Source: JADKIH01 sp964486655
Lineage (GTDB): Bacteria; Bacteroidota; Bacteroidia; AKYH767-A; 2013-40CM-41-45
Direction of reading: 5' to 3'
Length of the DNA: 5,733 nucleotides
NCBI GenBank assembly: GCA_964486655.1
Contig: CAZAON010000107.1
Coordinates: 1-5,733 of the forward strand
Shown here: piece after piece, positions 5,419 through 5,733 of the stretch
How positions within the stretch are numbered: position 1 is the first letter of the stretch
How the letters are laid out: every line of letters begins with the position of its first letter
Translations under genes and position numbers: made by a program
The notes under the pieces: generated by a model
The model's database searches: none
The model's input: the letters and a program-made list of their open reading frames with translations, nothing else
Told to the model about the DNA's origin: nothing

Positions 5419-5495
5419 GGTTCGGTAGTTCAGCTGGTTAGAATACATGCCTGTCACGCATGGGGTCGCGGGTTCGAGTCCCGTCCGGACCGCCA
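5419..5495 (+). tRNA. tRNA-Asp (anticodon GTC)
   Basis: All cloverleaf parts are visible. The acceptor stem pairs GGTTCGG (5419-5425) with CCGGACC (5485-5491) through one G-T wobble. The D arm spans about 5428-5444 with AGCTGGTTA in the loop. The anticodon stem is CATGC/GCATG (5446-5450 with 5458-5462) and the loop CTGTCAC carries GTC at 5453-5455. The variable loop has five nucleotides. The T arm (5468-5484) has the TTCGAGT loop. Discriminator G5492 is followed by an encoded CCA (5493-5495). It reads aspartate codons GAC and GAU. It has its own promoter and terminator, so it is a single-gene unit. Confidence 0.98.
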
Positions 5496-5504
5496 GATAC
5501 AGTT

Positions 5505-5534
5505 AAGCCCTTGATTTTCAAGGGCTATTTTTTT
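5505..5534 (+). terminator. Intrinsic terminator of the tRNA-Asp transcript
   Basis: AGCCCTTGA (5506-5514) pairs perfectly with TCAAGGGCT (5518-5526) over a TTT loop, followed by A and seven Ts (5528-5534). It begins about 10 nt after the encoded CCA. Confidence 0.93.
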
Positions 5535-5724
5535 GATATTCTTAACCTAAACTTTGAAATTCTAAACCTATACCTGATGTTCTCTAGTTCGAACTTTTTT
5601 TGGGAGAATTTAGAAAAAATAGATAAATGCTTTGATGAACTAAAAAAGCATTATTTGGTAAGTGGCTGACTTTTTCAAACAGGTTAAAAATAGATTTTAT
5701 ATCTTAACCTTAACGAAAAAGTCT
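5535..5724. other. AT-rich intergenic stretch between the tRNA terminator and the window end
   Basis: No supportable gene is seen. The stretch contains a 10-bp palindrome AGTTCGAACT (5586-5595) next to a T-run and an 8-bp hairpin AATGCTTT/AAAGCATT (5626-5633 with 5645-5652). It probably holds the promoter of a gene starting at the right edge: TAGATTTT (5691-5698) or TATCTTAA (5700-5707) are weak -7 candidates, and neither has a TTTG at the right distance. Confidence 0.45.
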
Positions 5725-5733
5725 ATGAAAAAG
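5725..5733 (+). CDS. Possible start of a further gene, cut by window edge
   Basis: The window ends with ATG AAA AAG (Met-Lys-Lys), a common start of Bacteroidota exported proteins. It follows an AT-rich, A-rich leader (CCTTAACGAAAAAGTCT) like those of the other genes here. Only three codons are visible, so product and even reality of the gene are uncertain. Confidence 0.35.

Noticed and set aside
5460..5669. Plus-strand open frame of 69 codons
   Set aside because: It begins inside the tRNA-Asp gene and runs through its terminator; the peptide shows only AT-rich composition.

Overview
The window looks like chromosomal DNA of a Bacteroidota bacterium, probably an environmental relative of the Flavobacteriales/Sphingobacteriales/Chitinophagales rather than a gut Bacteroides (lineage is inferred). 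Four things point there: a secreted protein with a C-terminal type IX secretion (T9SS) sorting domain; promoters of the TTTG-N18/19-TAnnTTTG kind; A-rich leaders without Shine-Dalgarno sequences; and a riboswitch-controlled TonB-dependent receptor. No phage, plasmid, transposase or defence gene is visible.

Layout. 1-1900 (minus strand): a TonB-dependent outer-membrane receptor, probably for cobalamin, missing only its extreme C-terminus. 1902-2151 (minus strand): its leader, made of a promoter -10-like box, a complete cobalamin riboswitch and a candidate expression-platform hairpin reaching the start codon. 2159-2343: an inverted array of 7-bp repeats between divergent genes. 2386-2715 (plus): a small secreted DUF6799-like protein. 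2722-2843: a second inverted array of a different 7-bp repeat. 2962-3381 (plus): a 139-residue DUF3052-like cytoplasmic protein. 3382-3808: a convergent intergenic region with a mirror-symmetric, four-hairpin REP/BIME-like element (3419-3609), another hairpin repeat and an intrinsic terminator. 3809-4915 (minus): a 368-residue T9SS-exported protein with a well-placed promoter at 4933-4963. 4964-5363: about 400 bp without a supportable gene. 5364-5534 (plus): a complete tRNA-Asp(GTC) transcription unit with promoter, tRNA with encoded CCA, and terminator. 5725-5733: possibly the first three codons of another gene.

The only clear regulatory circuit is cobalamin sensing: the riboswitch is expected to lower receptor synthesis when B12 is plentiful. 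The other genes appear to be independent single-gene units separated by repeats; I see no multi-gene pathway or operon.

The most distinctive content is intergenic. Two unrelated 7-bp repeat families, both arranged as inverted arms, flank one 330-bp gene. A composite palindromic element nearby has exact 36/49/36-bp mirror spacing and two equal-length spacers that are identical over 14 nt and unrelated over 22 nt. I found no convincing new protein system.
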